Shown: positions 10,411-19,329 of the stretch, in pieces
Numbering within the stretch: the stretch's first letter is position 1
Layout of the letters: the number at the start of each line of letters is the position of its first letter
Assembly: GCA_000818945.1 (NCBI GenBank)
Contig: KN805420.1
Span: forward strand, 195,141-259,140
Origin: Schizochytrium sp. CCTCC M209059
Taxonomy: Eukaryota > Sar > Bigyra > Thraustochytrida > Thraustochytriidae
Length of the DNA stretch: 64,000 nucleotides
Reading direction: 5' to 3'
Program-made: the position numbers and the translations under genes
The notes under the pieces: generated by a model
Seen by the model: only the letters and a program-made list of their open reading frames with translations
Database searches by the model: none
Told to the model about the DNA's origin: nothing

Positions 10411-12657
10411 CTAACTATCGACGTTTAGGACGAGACGTATGTCTAGGGAAGATGCACCTATGAGCCATTGGTGAGAGCAGGATGACAAAGACAACCTTAA
10501 AGCACCTTCTGGCACGCGCATCACGAAGTCGGCATTGCTGCCAGCCGGAACAAGGTCCCGCTCAAAAGCGACAAGTCGTTTGAAAGGACGCGTTATCCCC
10601 TTTTCGCTTGGAGTACAGTCCGAACCTCGCGCAAGATACACCTGTACAACCTCATCTGCATCAACAGGGCCGTCATTCCTCACAGTAACACGTAGATTCC
10701 ACGGACCTCCATCCACTCTATGGGCCGTGACTCTTTGGTAAGTGAATGCTGCATAGGATAGCCCATGACCAAAGGGAAAGTGAACTGGCACTCGATGGTG
10801 GTCAAACCAACGGTAGCCAACAAGAAGACCTTCGCTGTACTGGACTTTGGATGCTCCTGGATATTGCTCAGAGCTGAAGGTCATCTCAGCGCCCTCATGA
10901 GGGATTGTGATCGGAAGACGACCAGCTGGTATTGTCTTTCCCCACAGAATATCTGCTAAAGCATCTCCAAAAGCTTGCCCAGGCATGAAACTGAGAAGCG
11001 CGGCAGAGGCATCGTCTGCCATCGGAATTATAACCGGGCCCGGGGCAATCGCAACTAAAACGCTTGGAACATTGGCTGCGGCAGCAACCCTGAGCATCGA
11101 TGACGCAATATGTTTGGAAGACTCGTCAAAGGCTAGTGACTTTCGATCGATTCCCTCAGAAGAAGATGTCGCAATAACTACAACGAGCACAGAACCTTTT
11201 CGGACAGCCTGCGCTGCTTGCGTAAGGTTTGAGCCATCGAGGTAATCCATTGTGATGTTCAAAGTATTGCCATGCATGACATTAAGGCCATTTATGGCGG
11301 TTTGAAGACCAGCGCGGGCAGTCACGATGTTTTTAGCACCGTCCACGTGACCGGAACCCTTACCAGAAACCACTGCGGCCGTGTCGGCGGCTTTCCCAAG
11401 AAGAACAATACGAGAATTCCGGCGGAAGTCTTTAAAGGGTAATGCGTTCTCTTCGTTTCTGAGAAGCACCATTCCCGATGCAGCAACCTGTCGCGCGAGA
11501 GAGGACCGTTCTGAAGATGTCACATCCGCATCAATGGTGCACGGTTGACCTTTTCTGGAGGGACTGGCTGTTGGCGCAAGCAAGCCAGCCTTTGCCATTG
11601 AAAAAAGAATGTGCTTCGCTTGCTGAGTCAGCTCGCATTTCGCAGCAGAGGAGCTTGCAACTCGGCGTTTCAGGGCCGCGTCGTAATACACGCCATAGGG
11701 CATTTCCTGATCAAGGCCTGCGTCCATAGATGGGCCCGTGGAGTGTGTTGCTTCCCAGTCGCTTACCACCATGCCTTTAAATTTCCAGTCAGTTCGAAGC
11801 ACATCGTGTAATGTGGAGCCTTGCTCACAAGCGTGTTTACCGGCAACTCGATTATAGGAACACATCACTGCAAGCACACCTGCTTCTCGTACCACGGCTT
11901 CGAACGGTCGGAGATATAACTCGTGCAGGGTTACGTTGTCAACAACAACGTCGACATCCTGGCGATTAGTCTCCTGGTTGTTGAGGATAAAATGCTTTGC
12001 TGTGGCAATGATTCCATCAACCGACTGAAGCCCACGTACAGTCGCAACTCCTAGAGCGGCACCCAATTCGGGGTCTTCTCCCGAAAGGTACTCGAACGTG
12101 CGACCATTGACTGGTACGCGCATGACATTTAGTCCGGGACCAAGAAAAACATTCGCGCCTTTCTCCTTGAACTCTTCGGCCATCGATCTGCCGACCTGCT
12201 CCGCAAGTCTTGTTGAGAATGTTGCGGCAACGTTCAGTGCACTTGGGTACGCTGTCGATTTACCTCGTGGCCCACGGAAACCCTGGGGACCATCGTTTTC
12301 GCGAAGCGCTGGCACGCCCAGTCGTGCCACCTCAGCAGTATGGCCAGTGTAGGCACACCCCTCATGCGTACCATGCACAAGGTTGATCATTTCGTCAACT
12401 GACATTTGCTGGAGGAGAATTTGTACCTTTTCAGGCACACGTTGATCGATCAATTCAGGACCCACGATTGGCACATCTTCACCACAAAGACCCTCCACAT
12501 CGATGCTGTGGAACATCGCATAGGGTTTGTACAGACCGCGACAAGCGTCGAAAATGCCAGCGAACTGAAGAACGACAATGACTGCAAGTCCAACCAAAAC
12601 AGAGAATAGGCTTCCCATCTTCGACATGTTTTGATCTCTCAACGTGTCTCGAGTCAT
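10411..12657 (-). CDS. Glycoside hydrolase family 3 beta-glucosidase-like, membrane-anchored
   Basis: Retaining exo-glycosidase of family GH3, about 748 residues from the ATG at 12655-12657. The frame is also open from an ATG at 12753, and a further ATG is at 12627; the chosen start keeps a short basic tail before a hydrophobic anchor (SVLVGLAVIVVLQFAGIF). The N-terminal TIM-barrel domain shows RENDGPQGFRG, the KHFILNNQE block (Lys-His about residues 221-222) and the GH3 signature FKGMVVSDWEA, in which the Asp near residue 300 is the expected catalytic nucleophile. The alpha/beta sandwich domain follows (SSEGIDRKS, SFMPGQAFGDALADILWG), then a C-terminal FnIII-like domain with RWFDHHRVPVHFPFGHGLSY. 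This order is typical of fungal and plant GH3 beta-glucosidases and xylosidases. The substrate is not resolved. The anchor suggests action in the secretory pathway or at the cell surface. Confidence 0.88.
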   Translation of the reverse strand: MTRDTLRDQNMSKMGSLFSVLVGLAVIVVLQFAGIFDACRGLYKPYAMFHSIDVEGLCGEDVPIVGPELIDQRVPEKVQILLQQMSVDEMINLVHGTHEGCAYTGHTAEVARLGVPALRENDGPQGFRGPRGKSTAYPSALNVAATFSTRLAEQVGRSMAEEFKEKGANVFLGPGLNVMRVPVNGRTFEYLSGEDPELGAALGVATVRGLQSVDGIIATAKHFILNNQETNRQDVDVVVDNVTLHELYLRPFEAVVREAGVLAVMCSYNRVAGKHACEQGSTLHDVLRTDWKFKGMVVSDWEATHSTGPSMDAGLDQEMPYGVYYDAALKRRVASSSAAKCELTQQAKHILFSMAKAGLLAPTASPSRKGQPCTIDADVTSSERSSLARQVAASGMVLLRNEENALPFKDFRRNSRIVLLGKAADTAAVVSGKGSGHVDGAKNIVTARAGLQTAINGLNVMHGNTLNITMDYLDGSNLTQAAQAVRKGSVLVVVIATSSSEGIDRKSLAFDESSKHIASSMLRVAAAANVPSVLVAIAPGPVIIPMADDASAALLSFMPGQAFGDALADILWGKTIPAGRLPITIPHEGAEMTFSSEQYPGASKVQYSEGLLVGYRWFDHHRVPVHFPFGHGLSYAAFTYQRVTAHRVDGGPWNLRVTVRNDGPVDADEVVQVYLARGSDCTPSEKGITRPFKRLVAFERDLVPAGSNADFVMRVPEGALRLSLSSCSHQWLIGASSLDIRLVLNVDS

Positions 12658-13513
12658 GATAGGTGCACTCGGCTTGCCAGCAGGATCTTGACCTCGGATA
12701 GACTTAGCCGTGCGCGCGCGCCGAGAGGGGCTGCGAGCGGACGCGCAGCGCACGTTCGGTTATTGCGAAGCCAACGAAGGTTCTCCACCTGGACGGCCAG
12801 CCCCCTAGAAGTTTTAAGGAGGCAACGAGTGAGGTCGCGCGTTTTTCTTTTTGGGCTTGCGTGCTTCCGCCCTTTCCTTACCCACTTCACAGTCACGCCC
12901 CGAGCCCCTTCTCTCACCAGCCTACCAGCCTTGCGCCCGACCCGCACGCTGCGCCAACCTCCGCCGCCGCTTCCGCCGCCTCCGCCGCCGGCGCCACTCC
13001 TAGTCACCCCCGCCCGTCCCGGAGGCAAAACTGCAGCAGACAGCGCAACTGCCAGCCTGGTCAGCAACAGCCGCAGTGCGCGCGACTAAGCTTAGGCGCG
13101 GGAGGGACTTGGAGATTAACTCGAAGGTGGACTCGGCGAGAGAGGGGAAAAGAGGAGAGGAAAGGGGGAAAAGAGGAGAGGGAAAGGGGGATGTGAGACG
13201 GTCAGGTTCGTGGCGTATGCTGAAGCATAGCGCACTGTCAGTAGAAGTTTCTTTGAGAGGACCTTACCTAAAACGCGTTCCTACATTCATTGCCAGGTTT
13301 ATTTATAGGCATTAAAAAAAATACAAACCTTAATTTGCTGCACCCCGCGCTCCGCTGTCGAGCCGCTGTCGCGCTACTGTCGAGCCGCTGTCGCGCCGCT
13401 GTCGCGCTACTGTCGCGCCGCTGTCGCGCCGCTGTCGCGCCGCTGTCGCGCCGCTGTCGCGCTGCTGTCGAGCCGCTCTCGTCATAAGTTACGTGGTCGC
13501 GGTAAGCAGTAAA
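12658..13513. other. Spacer between divergent GH3 and glycosyltransferase copy B genes
   Basis: Shared upstream region of two divergently transcribed genes. It holds a (ccg/cct)n-rich stretch at about 12957-12995, a purine-rich gagaggaaag repeat at about 13138-13190, and the 11-bp minisatellite described separately. No gene is supported. Confidence 0.5.
13355..13485. repeat. 11-bp minisatellite (gtcgcgccgct) in promoter of glycosyltransferase copy B
   Basis: About twelve copies of an 11-base unit, consensus gtcgcgccgct with variants gtcgagccgct and gtcgcgctact. The array ends about 30 bases before the start codon of the gene at 13514. The homologous upstream DNA of copy A (about 544-590, opposite strand) has the same flanks on both sides but only a remnant of the array. 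Confidence 0.85.
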
Positions 13514-14539
13514 ATGAGCGCTGTTGCTCAGAGACCTGCATGTTGTTGGCTGCTCCTGTTCGCGCTGGGCTGCTTGGCTTGCGTTGTTCTTCTCAGTCTT
13601 TCGGATCTGCACGATGATGCGTTGAGTAAGAAAATGCTCGTAGTACGACAAGTTCTGAATGCACACATAGCACCAACAAAGAGTCTTAGAACACCCAAGG
13701 ACTGTGGCCGCTTGCGAAAGGAGGGCTTCGAAAGTCTCGAGGACCCTTGGTTTCTTGTTCGATCATACGACCCATCTCCAGCAACTATTGCGAGAATTAT
13801 TGAGTGGGCGAATCAAGTGCAAGATCATGTTTCTGGTATGACCGTGAGTCTTGACATCACGAGAATGGGACGCGGTATTGTGGCCCGTCGTTTCGCTGAT
13901 GCGGGGCTCCCGAAGTGGGTTTGCATTCATGAAGTGAGCGATTCTGAAATATTTACCATGTATCCGGTTCTCGAGAAGGAGATCATGGTAATGCCAGTGA
14001 TGCAACGCCACAATCTTGGATGGGGCTTTCATGGGGTTGCGATAAATGCTTGGTACCAAAACTTCAAGGGTCAACCTCCTCCTTATGTGTGGGTTTTCGA
14101 AGAGGACGTTGGGTTTACGGGCGACCTATCAGATTTCCTCATCGCTATGAGGAATGACACAAGTGATCTTCTTTCCCATAACATCAATCATCAGCCTCCT
14201 CATTGGTTTTGGGAAAAGGTTGTTTCAACTGCTTTCGATGAGAAGATTCCGATGTCAAAGCGATACATGGGAAGAGAGCATGTCCAACGATTTTCAAAAA
14301 AATTGCTCGATGGCTTGCACGATCAGGCCGCGAATCATGAAGTTGTTGCCTGGTCAGAGGCCGGAATACCTTCGGTGGCTGTATATCTGAACGCAACGAT
14401 TTCCCAGATCGACTTAAATTACATATCGTTGCCCAACTATATTTGGAATCTTCACATGAATGCTCAGGACTGGAAACGAATCATGGAGCAAGACTCACCG
14501 GTTTATCAAAATAAGCTTTATCATGCACTTAAATTCTAG
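13514..14539 (+). CDS. Glycosyltransferase-like type II membrane protein, copy B (complete)
   Basis: A 341-residue protein with an N-terminal anchor (about residues 10-28) and a luminal domain. The central block PPPYVWVFEEDVGFTGDLSDFL (about 191-212) has the hydrophobic strand plus acidic cluster (EED) typical of the metal-binding DXD region of GT-A glycosyltransferases. Other blocks are GRGIVARRFADAGLPKWVC and HNLGWGFHGVAINAWYQ. I cannot assign a CAZy family; similar predicted proteins are common in stramenopiles. The ATG at 13514 is chosen over one seven codons upstream (13493), because homology with copy A begins there and the two leaders diverge just upstream. It is a 98 percent identical, inverted duplicate of copy A at 1-543. 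Confidence 0.72.
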   Translation: MSAVAQRPACCWLLLFALGCLACVVLLSLSDLHDDALSKKMLVVRQVLNAHIAPTKSLRTPKDCGRLRKEGFESLEDPWFLVRSYDPSPATIARIIEWANQVQDHVSGMTVSLDITRMGRGIVARRFADAGLPKWVCIHEVSDSEIFTMYPVLEKEIMVMPVMQRHNLGWGFHGVAINAWYQNFKGQPPPYVWVFEEDVGFTGDLSDFLIAMRNDTSDLLSHNINHQPPHWFWEKVVSTAFDEKIPMSKRYMGREHVQRFSKKLLDGLHDQAANHEVVAWSEAGIPSVAVYLNATISQIDLNYISLPNYIWNLHMNAQDWKRIMEQDSPVYQNKLYHALKF

Positions 14540-14585
14540 CAAAGACGTTGCGTAGCAGCGCAATGGATTACAACGTGATCTCTAA

Positions 14586-15200
14586 ATGCGAATTTTAAGC
14601 TTTGACGACATACTTCGTTCACCAGGTTCTTATGAGACGACACCAATGAACAAGTCGGTCAACTCGAAAAAGATCAATGAAACGGCTCCAACAGACAATT
14701 CTACAGAGATTCTGAATCGAGTCTTTATAGCTGATGAATCGCCTGAGAAGCGCCGCAACTGGATCCAGCCGCTATCCTATAAACTCGTTGCAGATTGCGT
14801 TAACAAGTTTCTTTCATACTCCCTTGATCCAAACACTCATCATTGCCATGCATGTGGTGTCTGTGGCGCTCTTTACAATCGGGATGGCATCGAAGAACTT
14901 ATCGACTCGAACAGTCTAGTGTTCGATCCGATCGAATTCAGTCCCGACGGGGGCGCAGAGGGGAGCAGAACTCCCACTAGATTCTCGTCTGGAGAGTGTC
15001 TCGTAGTTCATGGCAAAGGACTGGCTGGCGGACAAGTGCAAGTTTGCAAGATGTGTAGCGCCGGCGTGCGCAAAGGAAATGTTCCGTGGCCAGCACCAAG
15101 CTTTTTTGAGGTGGATCCTGGACCCAGGCCCATACTCCCAGAAAGGTTTGCAAGATGTGTAGCGCCGGCGTGCGCAAAGGAAATCTTCCGTGGCCAGTAA
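14586..15200 (+). CDS. Orphan ORF running into 104-bp tandem repeats
   Basis: An open frame of 204 codons beginning 46 bases after the glycosyltransferase stop. Residues 1-120 have mixed, protein-like composition with a Cys/His cluster (HHCHACGVCGAL, about residue 86). From about residue 150 the frame enters a direct repeat whose 104-base period is not a multiple of three, so each repeat unit is read in a different frame. No family is recognised. It may be a gene whose 3' end was remade by repeat expansion, a pseudogene, or a chance frame. Confidence 0.3.
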   Translation: MRILSFDDILRSPGSYETTPMNKSVNSKKINETAPTDNSTEILNRVFIADESPEKRRNWIQPLSYKLVADCVNKFLSYSLDPNTHHCHACGVCGALYNRDGIEELIDSNSLVFDPIEFSPDGGAEGSRTPTRFSSGECLVVHGKGLAGGQVQVCKMCSAGVRKGNVPWPAPSFFEVDPGPRPILPERFARCVAPACAKEIFRGQ

Positions 15201-15353
15201 CAAGCTTTTTCGAGGTGGATCCTGGACCCAGGCCCATGCTCCCAGAGAACTTTGCAAGCTGTGAAGCGCCGACGTGCGCAAAGGAAATGTTGGAGCCTGG
15301 ATCTATGCCCGTGTTCCCAGAGACTACGTTTGCAGAGGACCTACTGATATTAG
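15042..15353. repeat. 104-bp direct repeat, three copies
   Basis: Copies begin near 15042, 15146 and 15250 and share gtttgcaagatgtgtagcg near the start and gaggtggatcctggacccag near the middle. The first two are almost identical; the third has diverged (gtgaagcgccgacg) and is shortened or altered in its second half. All end in or near a cccagag motif. Confidence 0.85.
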
Positions 15354-15646
15354 ACTATCGGCTCGAGGCATGGGCTTATAGAGAGCGCTTCTAGTACAAG
15401 AACGTTTTTCATGTGACCAGATCTCCGGTTCATGTTTCAGTGCCCCAATGGCGACCTCCATTGCGGAAAAATATACTGCATATAACCACTAATCATTCAC
15501 TAGTTCACTGCAGCTCGGAGTGAAAACGCACTTCAGATCGCGGGATCTTCAGCCCCGCAGGGTATTCCTTGTTTCGCTTTGTTTTGAAATATTCCTTTTT
15601 CCAAGTAGCAACCCATTAAGACTTTCAACTCAAGCTTCTTAGAACT

Positions 15647-17335
15647 TTATCGCTGGAAAGCTGAGGATGCAAAAACACTATAAAGTTTGACTTTGCCGCT
15701 TCCGTTGTCATTTTTTGCGCACACGGAAACGAATTTTGCGCAGTCATCGTGCCCCAACTTGGAAAAATCATGATCGATAAATCGCTCCACGCCAATGGAG
15801 ACTTGATCATGCCAACGAAGTTTCAGTTTCTCGACGCCGCCCAAGGTGACAAAGGTATCCTTTGTGGCGGTGCATTTTTCAAGTAACTTGACAAGTGCTG
15901 TACCAACATTGTTGTACGAGTGGAAAAGCTCAAAAGACAAGAGCGAGACACGCGAGCTGAAGTCTAGGTCCACTGTCACGCACGAGTCGCTCTTCATTGT
16001 CATTGCAGTTTTCGGTTTGCCCTCCATGTCAGTGTCGAAAGACCAGCCAAATGCGCCGTCTCGAGAACCCGCACCCACGACATGCTTATCAAAGCTTTCC
16101 TGTGTATCAAGCGTGACGCGCGTGATATCCTCGCTGCGCATTGCATCGTCTAGCTTTTCCGTCATGGTGAGAGGATCAGGAAGATCGGAGAGGTCCTGGT
16201 CATCTGTTTTCCGGTATCGTTGCTCTATATGTTGAGATTGACTGTGCTCCAGCATTCGGTCAAAGGCAGACGCAACAATCGAAGCAGTAATATTCTGTCC
16301 GTACCGAGTCGGGTGAACAAAGTCGCAAAAATAGCATTCAGTCCTGAACTCTTGCTCCAAAGGCAAGCCACCGGCACCGAGGGCACGCATAACATCAATT
16401 TGGGGAATGTCATAATATTGGAGTACTTCGAGGTGATCCGCGCTTGCATCAGATCGGTAGGGCGCACGCAATTTCCCAGCTTCGGATTGGCCCTTCCAGG
16501 CTCGAGTGGACGCCTCGACCCACAAAAGCGCAAGATGCGGGAACTTTCCTCGCAAGAGGCGAATGGTTGCCTCGGTCCAAAACTGCAACATGTTGGAGCG
16601 AACGCCCAATCCCTTGCCAAAGCTTTTCAAATGATATGCGCTTGCAACGTCATTGACGGAGGCTTCCATGATCACGATATCAGCCGATGCAAGAGCGTCC
16701 TGCGTATCCGCACGTCGCATCGTCTGGAAGTGATGGTCAGTACCGCGATTGCTCATTGCATAATTGATGACAGAGTGCTGACCATTGCATGGATATCGCG
16801 CGTTGAGAATGTACTCCAGTCGAGGAAGCCATGCTTCAGACTTGCCTAGTGGTTTGTCCGGATCGTGGGATCGAATTCTGCAATTTCCGTTTGAAATTGA
16901 CCCACCAAAGACGAGTATGGTGATGCATTGTCTCGATTGGATTTTTTTCAAAGCTGGCAAGAAGCGCGATTCGTCTCCATTGTTGGTGATGCTCCTCAGG
17001 CACATGCCGTCCGAGATGCTTTCTGGCAAGAATTTACAGTTTGGTTTTCGTGATTCTAGGTCGATGGGGAAAAGCTCGGGGGCAAAGCAGCTTTGCTTGA
17101 TCTCACGAGTGCTCGAAACGAAAGCCGAAGATACTATTTCTTCACGCGACGACGAGGCTGACTTTGCATGTACAGACGGGTACGAGATCATAGTGTCCGC
17201 GTGAGCCTTCGATTGGGGAAGAATTGAATCAATAATCTCAGGAGAGTCGATTACTGTTAGCGACGCGATCACCAGACCGAGGACCAGGAAGATCATCAGC
17301 TTGGCCTTTCCAGCCATCCTAGCGATGACGTCCAT
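15647..17335 (-). CDS. SGNH/GDSL-hydrolase-like type II membrane protein
   Basis: A 562-residue protein with an N-terminal signal anchor (about residues 11-30, LMIFLVLGLVIASLTVI) and a Ser-rich stem. The SGNH-hydrolase core spans about 138-375: block I ILVFGGSISNG (Ser in the GGS position of GDS) near 140; an Asn-containing loop YAMSNRGTDHH (block II) near 190; MEASVNDVA (block III, Asn) near 222; and block V CDFVHPTRYG near 338 with the Asp-X-X-His pair. Esterases and acetyltransferase-like enzymes acting on polysaccharides share this arrangement. The C-terminal 150 residues (KSDSCVTVDLDF to the end) form a separate, probably beta-rich domain of unknown fold. The target may be an O-acyl group on a cell-surface glycan; that is inference. 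A decayed paralogue lies at 18292-19329 on the same strand. Confidence 0.78.
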   Translation of the reverse strand: MDVIARMAGKAKLMIFLVLGLVIASLTVIDSPEIIDSILPQSKAHADTMISYPSVHAKSASSSREEIVSSAFVSSTREIKQSCFAPELFPIDLESRKPNCKFLPESISDGMCLRSITNNGDESRFLPALKKIQSRQCITILVFGGSISNGNCRIRSHDPDKPLGKSEAWLPRLEYILNARYPCNGQHSVINYAMSNRGTDHHFQTMRRADTQDALASADIVIMEASVNDVASAYHLKSFGKGLGVRSNMLQFWTEATIRLLRGKFPHLALLWVEASTRAWKGQSEAGKLRAPYRSDASADHLEVLQYYDIPQIDVMRALGAGGLPLEQEFRTECYFCDFVHPTRYGQNITASIVASAFDRMLEHSQSQHIEQRYRKTDDQDLSDLPDPLTMTEKLDDAMRSEDITRVTLDTQESFDKHVVGAGSRDGAFGWSFDTDMEGKPKTAMTMKSDSCVTVDLDFSSRVSLLSFELFHSYNNVGTALVKLLEKCTATKDTFVTLGGVEKLKLRWHDQVSIGVERFIDHDFSKLGHDDCAKFVSVCAKNDNGSGKVKLYSVFASSAFQR

Positions 17336-18291
17336 TCTTCAGGCCTGTGGGCTCAATCAAGCCAATGATGGGTGCTTTCGCAATCGGTGCAAGGAGAGAG
17401 TGAATCAGTGATGCGCCGCTAGGCCTTGACGCGTCTTCACGTTGCTCTCCACGCCTCTTGGCCTAACCAAATGCACGACCGAATCTCCAACCTTTTGCGT
17501 AGTTAAGGAGCTACTCGATCGGCAAATGGCGCTCGCGGACGTCCGCCAGCTCCGCCTTTCTTCGCACCTGTATTGCAAATGAAGAGCGCCGATTGCCAAT
17601 GGCATGAAGCTTTCTGGATTTGAACGACATCTTCTGTTTTTATTTCAAAAATAAGTAGTAAAAGGATAGATAGGCCGTGCGCACATAATGCCGTTGCACC
17701 AACTGGTATCCTGCCTGCTAAGGCCAGTCGGTGGGCCTATGATCGTCGGGCCCCCTCTCTCATCGTTGTACATTGCGGTTACAGGTGGAATAAGGGTTCA
17801 CAGCGCATAGATTACCGTTGGAATACTGACTGAATTTCCAAGTTTGACAGACAGTGAAAGCGTGGACGACCTCATAGCAAAATTGAACGTTGGACATCTG
17901 TGGGGACTCTTGTAACCGGACGTTGTACATCTGTGGTACCCAGGTGATGCGAAGCTTCTCTGGTAGGCGTTGAGAGAGAAGGGGACGCGGGGCCCGGTCT
18001 ATGCTTCTTCTAAGAAGTAGCCTTTCGCGGGGAACGCCCCCCCCCCGGGCCCTACAGAGAAGACTGACGCGTTCACAGTGTCGACGTTACGAAACGGGGG
18101 TGTCAATCGCCTAGAGACCGGAAGGAAGCGCTTGCCTTTAATGCTTGCGTGAATGGGTAAACCGCGAAGATAATGAGGCCGACATCACGGAAGCCGTCCA
18201 ACACGACAGCCGTCAGCAGACTAATTCAAGTTGTAAGCCCATTTTAAAAAACTGGCGTTTCACCGCTTAAAGTAGGAATGACTAGCAGCAA
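17336..18291. other. Spacer between SGNH gene and its pseudogene copy
   Basis: No gene is recognised. A C-run with flanking G/C (about 18038-18048) and AT-rich stretches are present. Short open frames here lack any motif. Confidence 0.4.
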
Positions 18292-19329
18292 CTAGCGATG
18301 CAAAGACGCTATATTACTTGAGGTTGCTGCTGCCTTTTCGTTTCTCTGCGCACACGCGGGCGAATTCGGCGCATTTATTATGTTTAAGGTTAAAATTTGA
18401 TCAATGAAAAGCTCCACCCCGATCCAAACGCCGTCTCTACAATGTACGTCGAGGTATTCGCCCCCCCCCCCCCCAAAAAAAAATAGGTACAAATGAACCT
18501 TTTGTACAAGTGCACCTTTCAAGCAGTTGTACGTGGGCGATAGCGACATTCTTGAAGGAGTGGAAAACTCAAATGACAATCGTGAAATGCGCGTGCTCAG
18601 CCCAAGTTGAATCGTCATGCAGGATCCGCTGCTCACAGTCGTTGCTGTCTTGGGCTTATTCTCCAGGTCTGTGTGAGTGGCTCAGGCAGTTCTGACGAGT
18701 TTTGCTTGTCGCTCTGGAACCACTGTGCAATGCCTTAAATATGCTAGCGTTCCAGGATGTGATCGCATGTAGACGCAATCATCGAAGCAGTAATAATCTG
18801 TCCGTACCGAGTAAGATGTCCAAAATCGCCCCAAAAGAAAAGCATTACGTTCTAAAGTCCTTCTCTACAGGCAAGCCGTCTGTCCCAAGAGCGTTAGCAA
18901 CGTCAATCTGTGGGAAAACGTAACACTGAAGCACTCTGAAATGATCGAAGCTTGCATCGGATCGGTAAAGCGCCCTTAAGCTGCCTGTTGCGGTTTCAGA
19001 TTGGCCCTTCGAGTCTCGCGTAGAAACCCCGACCTGGAGAAGAGCGAGATGCGGAAATTCTGCTCGTAAAAGGCGAATGGTCGCCTCTGTCTAGACCTGC
19101 AGCATATTGGAGTGAACGCCAATGCCTTTGTCTCCTGCAGGCCCTTGTGTACGTGTGGCGGCTGCGGCGGTAAAGGCTCTTTTATTCGATGCGGCAAGGT
19201 TGATTTCGCATGCGAAGGGGCAACCAAGTTATCGCGATGCAGAAAGCGCGAAATGGCGGGATCAGCAATGAATCTTAAACTGATTGCACTCAAGAATACG
19301 ATCGCGAGCGCGCTTCCGAAGAGTAGCAT
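18292..19329 (-). pseudogene. Decayed copy of the SGNH-like gene
   Basis: The left part (about 18292-18640) resembles the C-terminal domain of the 15647-17335 gene in order: SGSCMTIQLGLSTRISRLSFEF matches its SDSCVTVDLDFSSRVSLLSFEL, and VWIGVELFIDQ matches VSIGVERFIDH. The middle part (about 18770-19110) retains DNA similarity to the stretch encoding the central SGNH region (around 16270-16620) but is frameshifted and carries stops. Block I (GGS) and the anchor-proximal stem are missing or replaced. A new hydrophobic N-terminus with an ATG at 19329 remains. A run of about 16 C followed by about 10 A (18460-18483) interrupts the left part. It cannot encode a full hydrolase as read. Confidence 0.75.
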
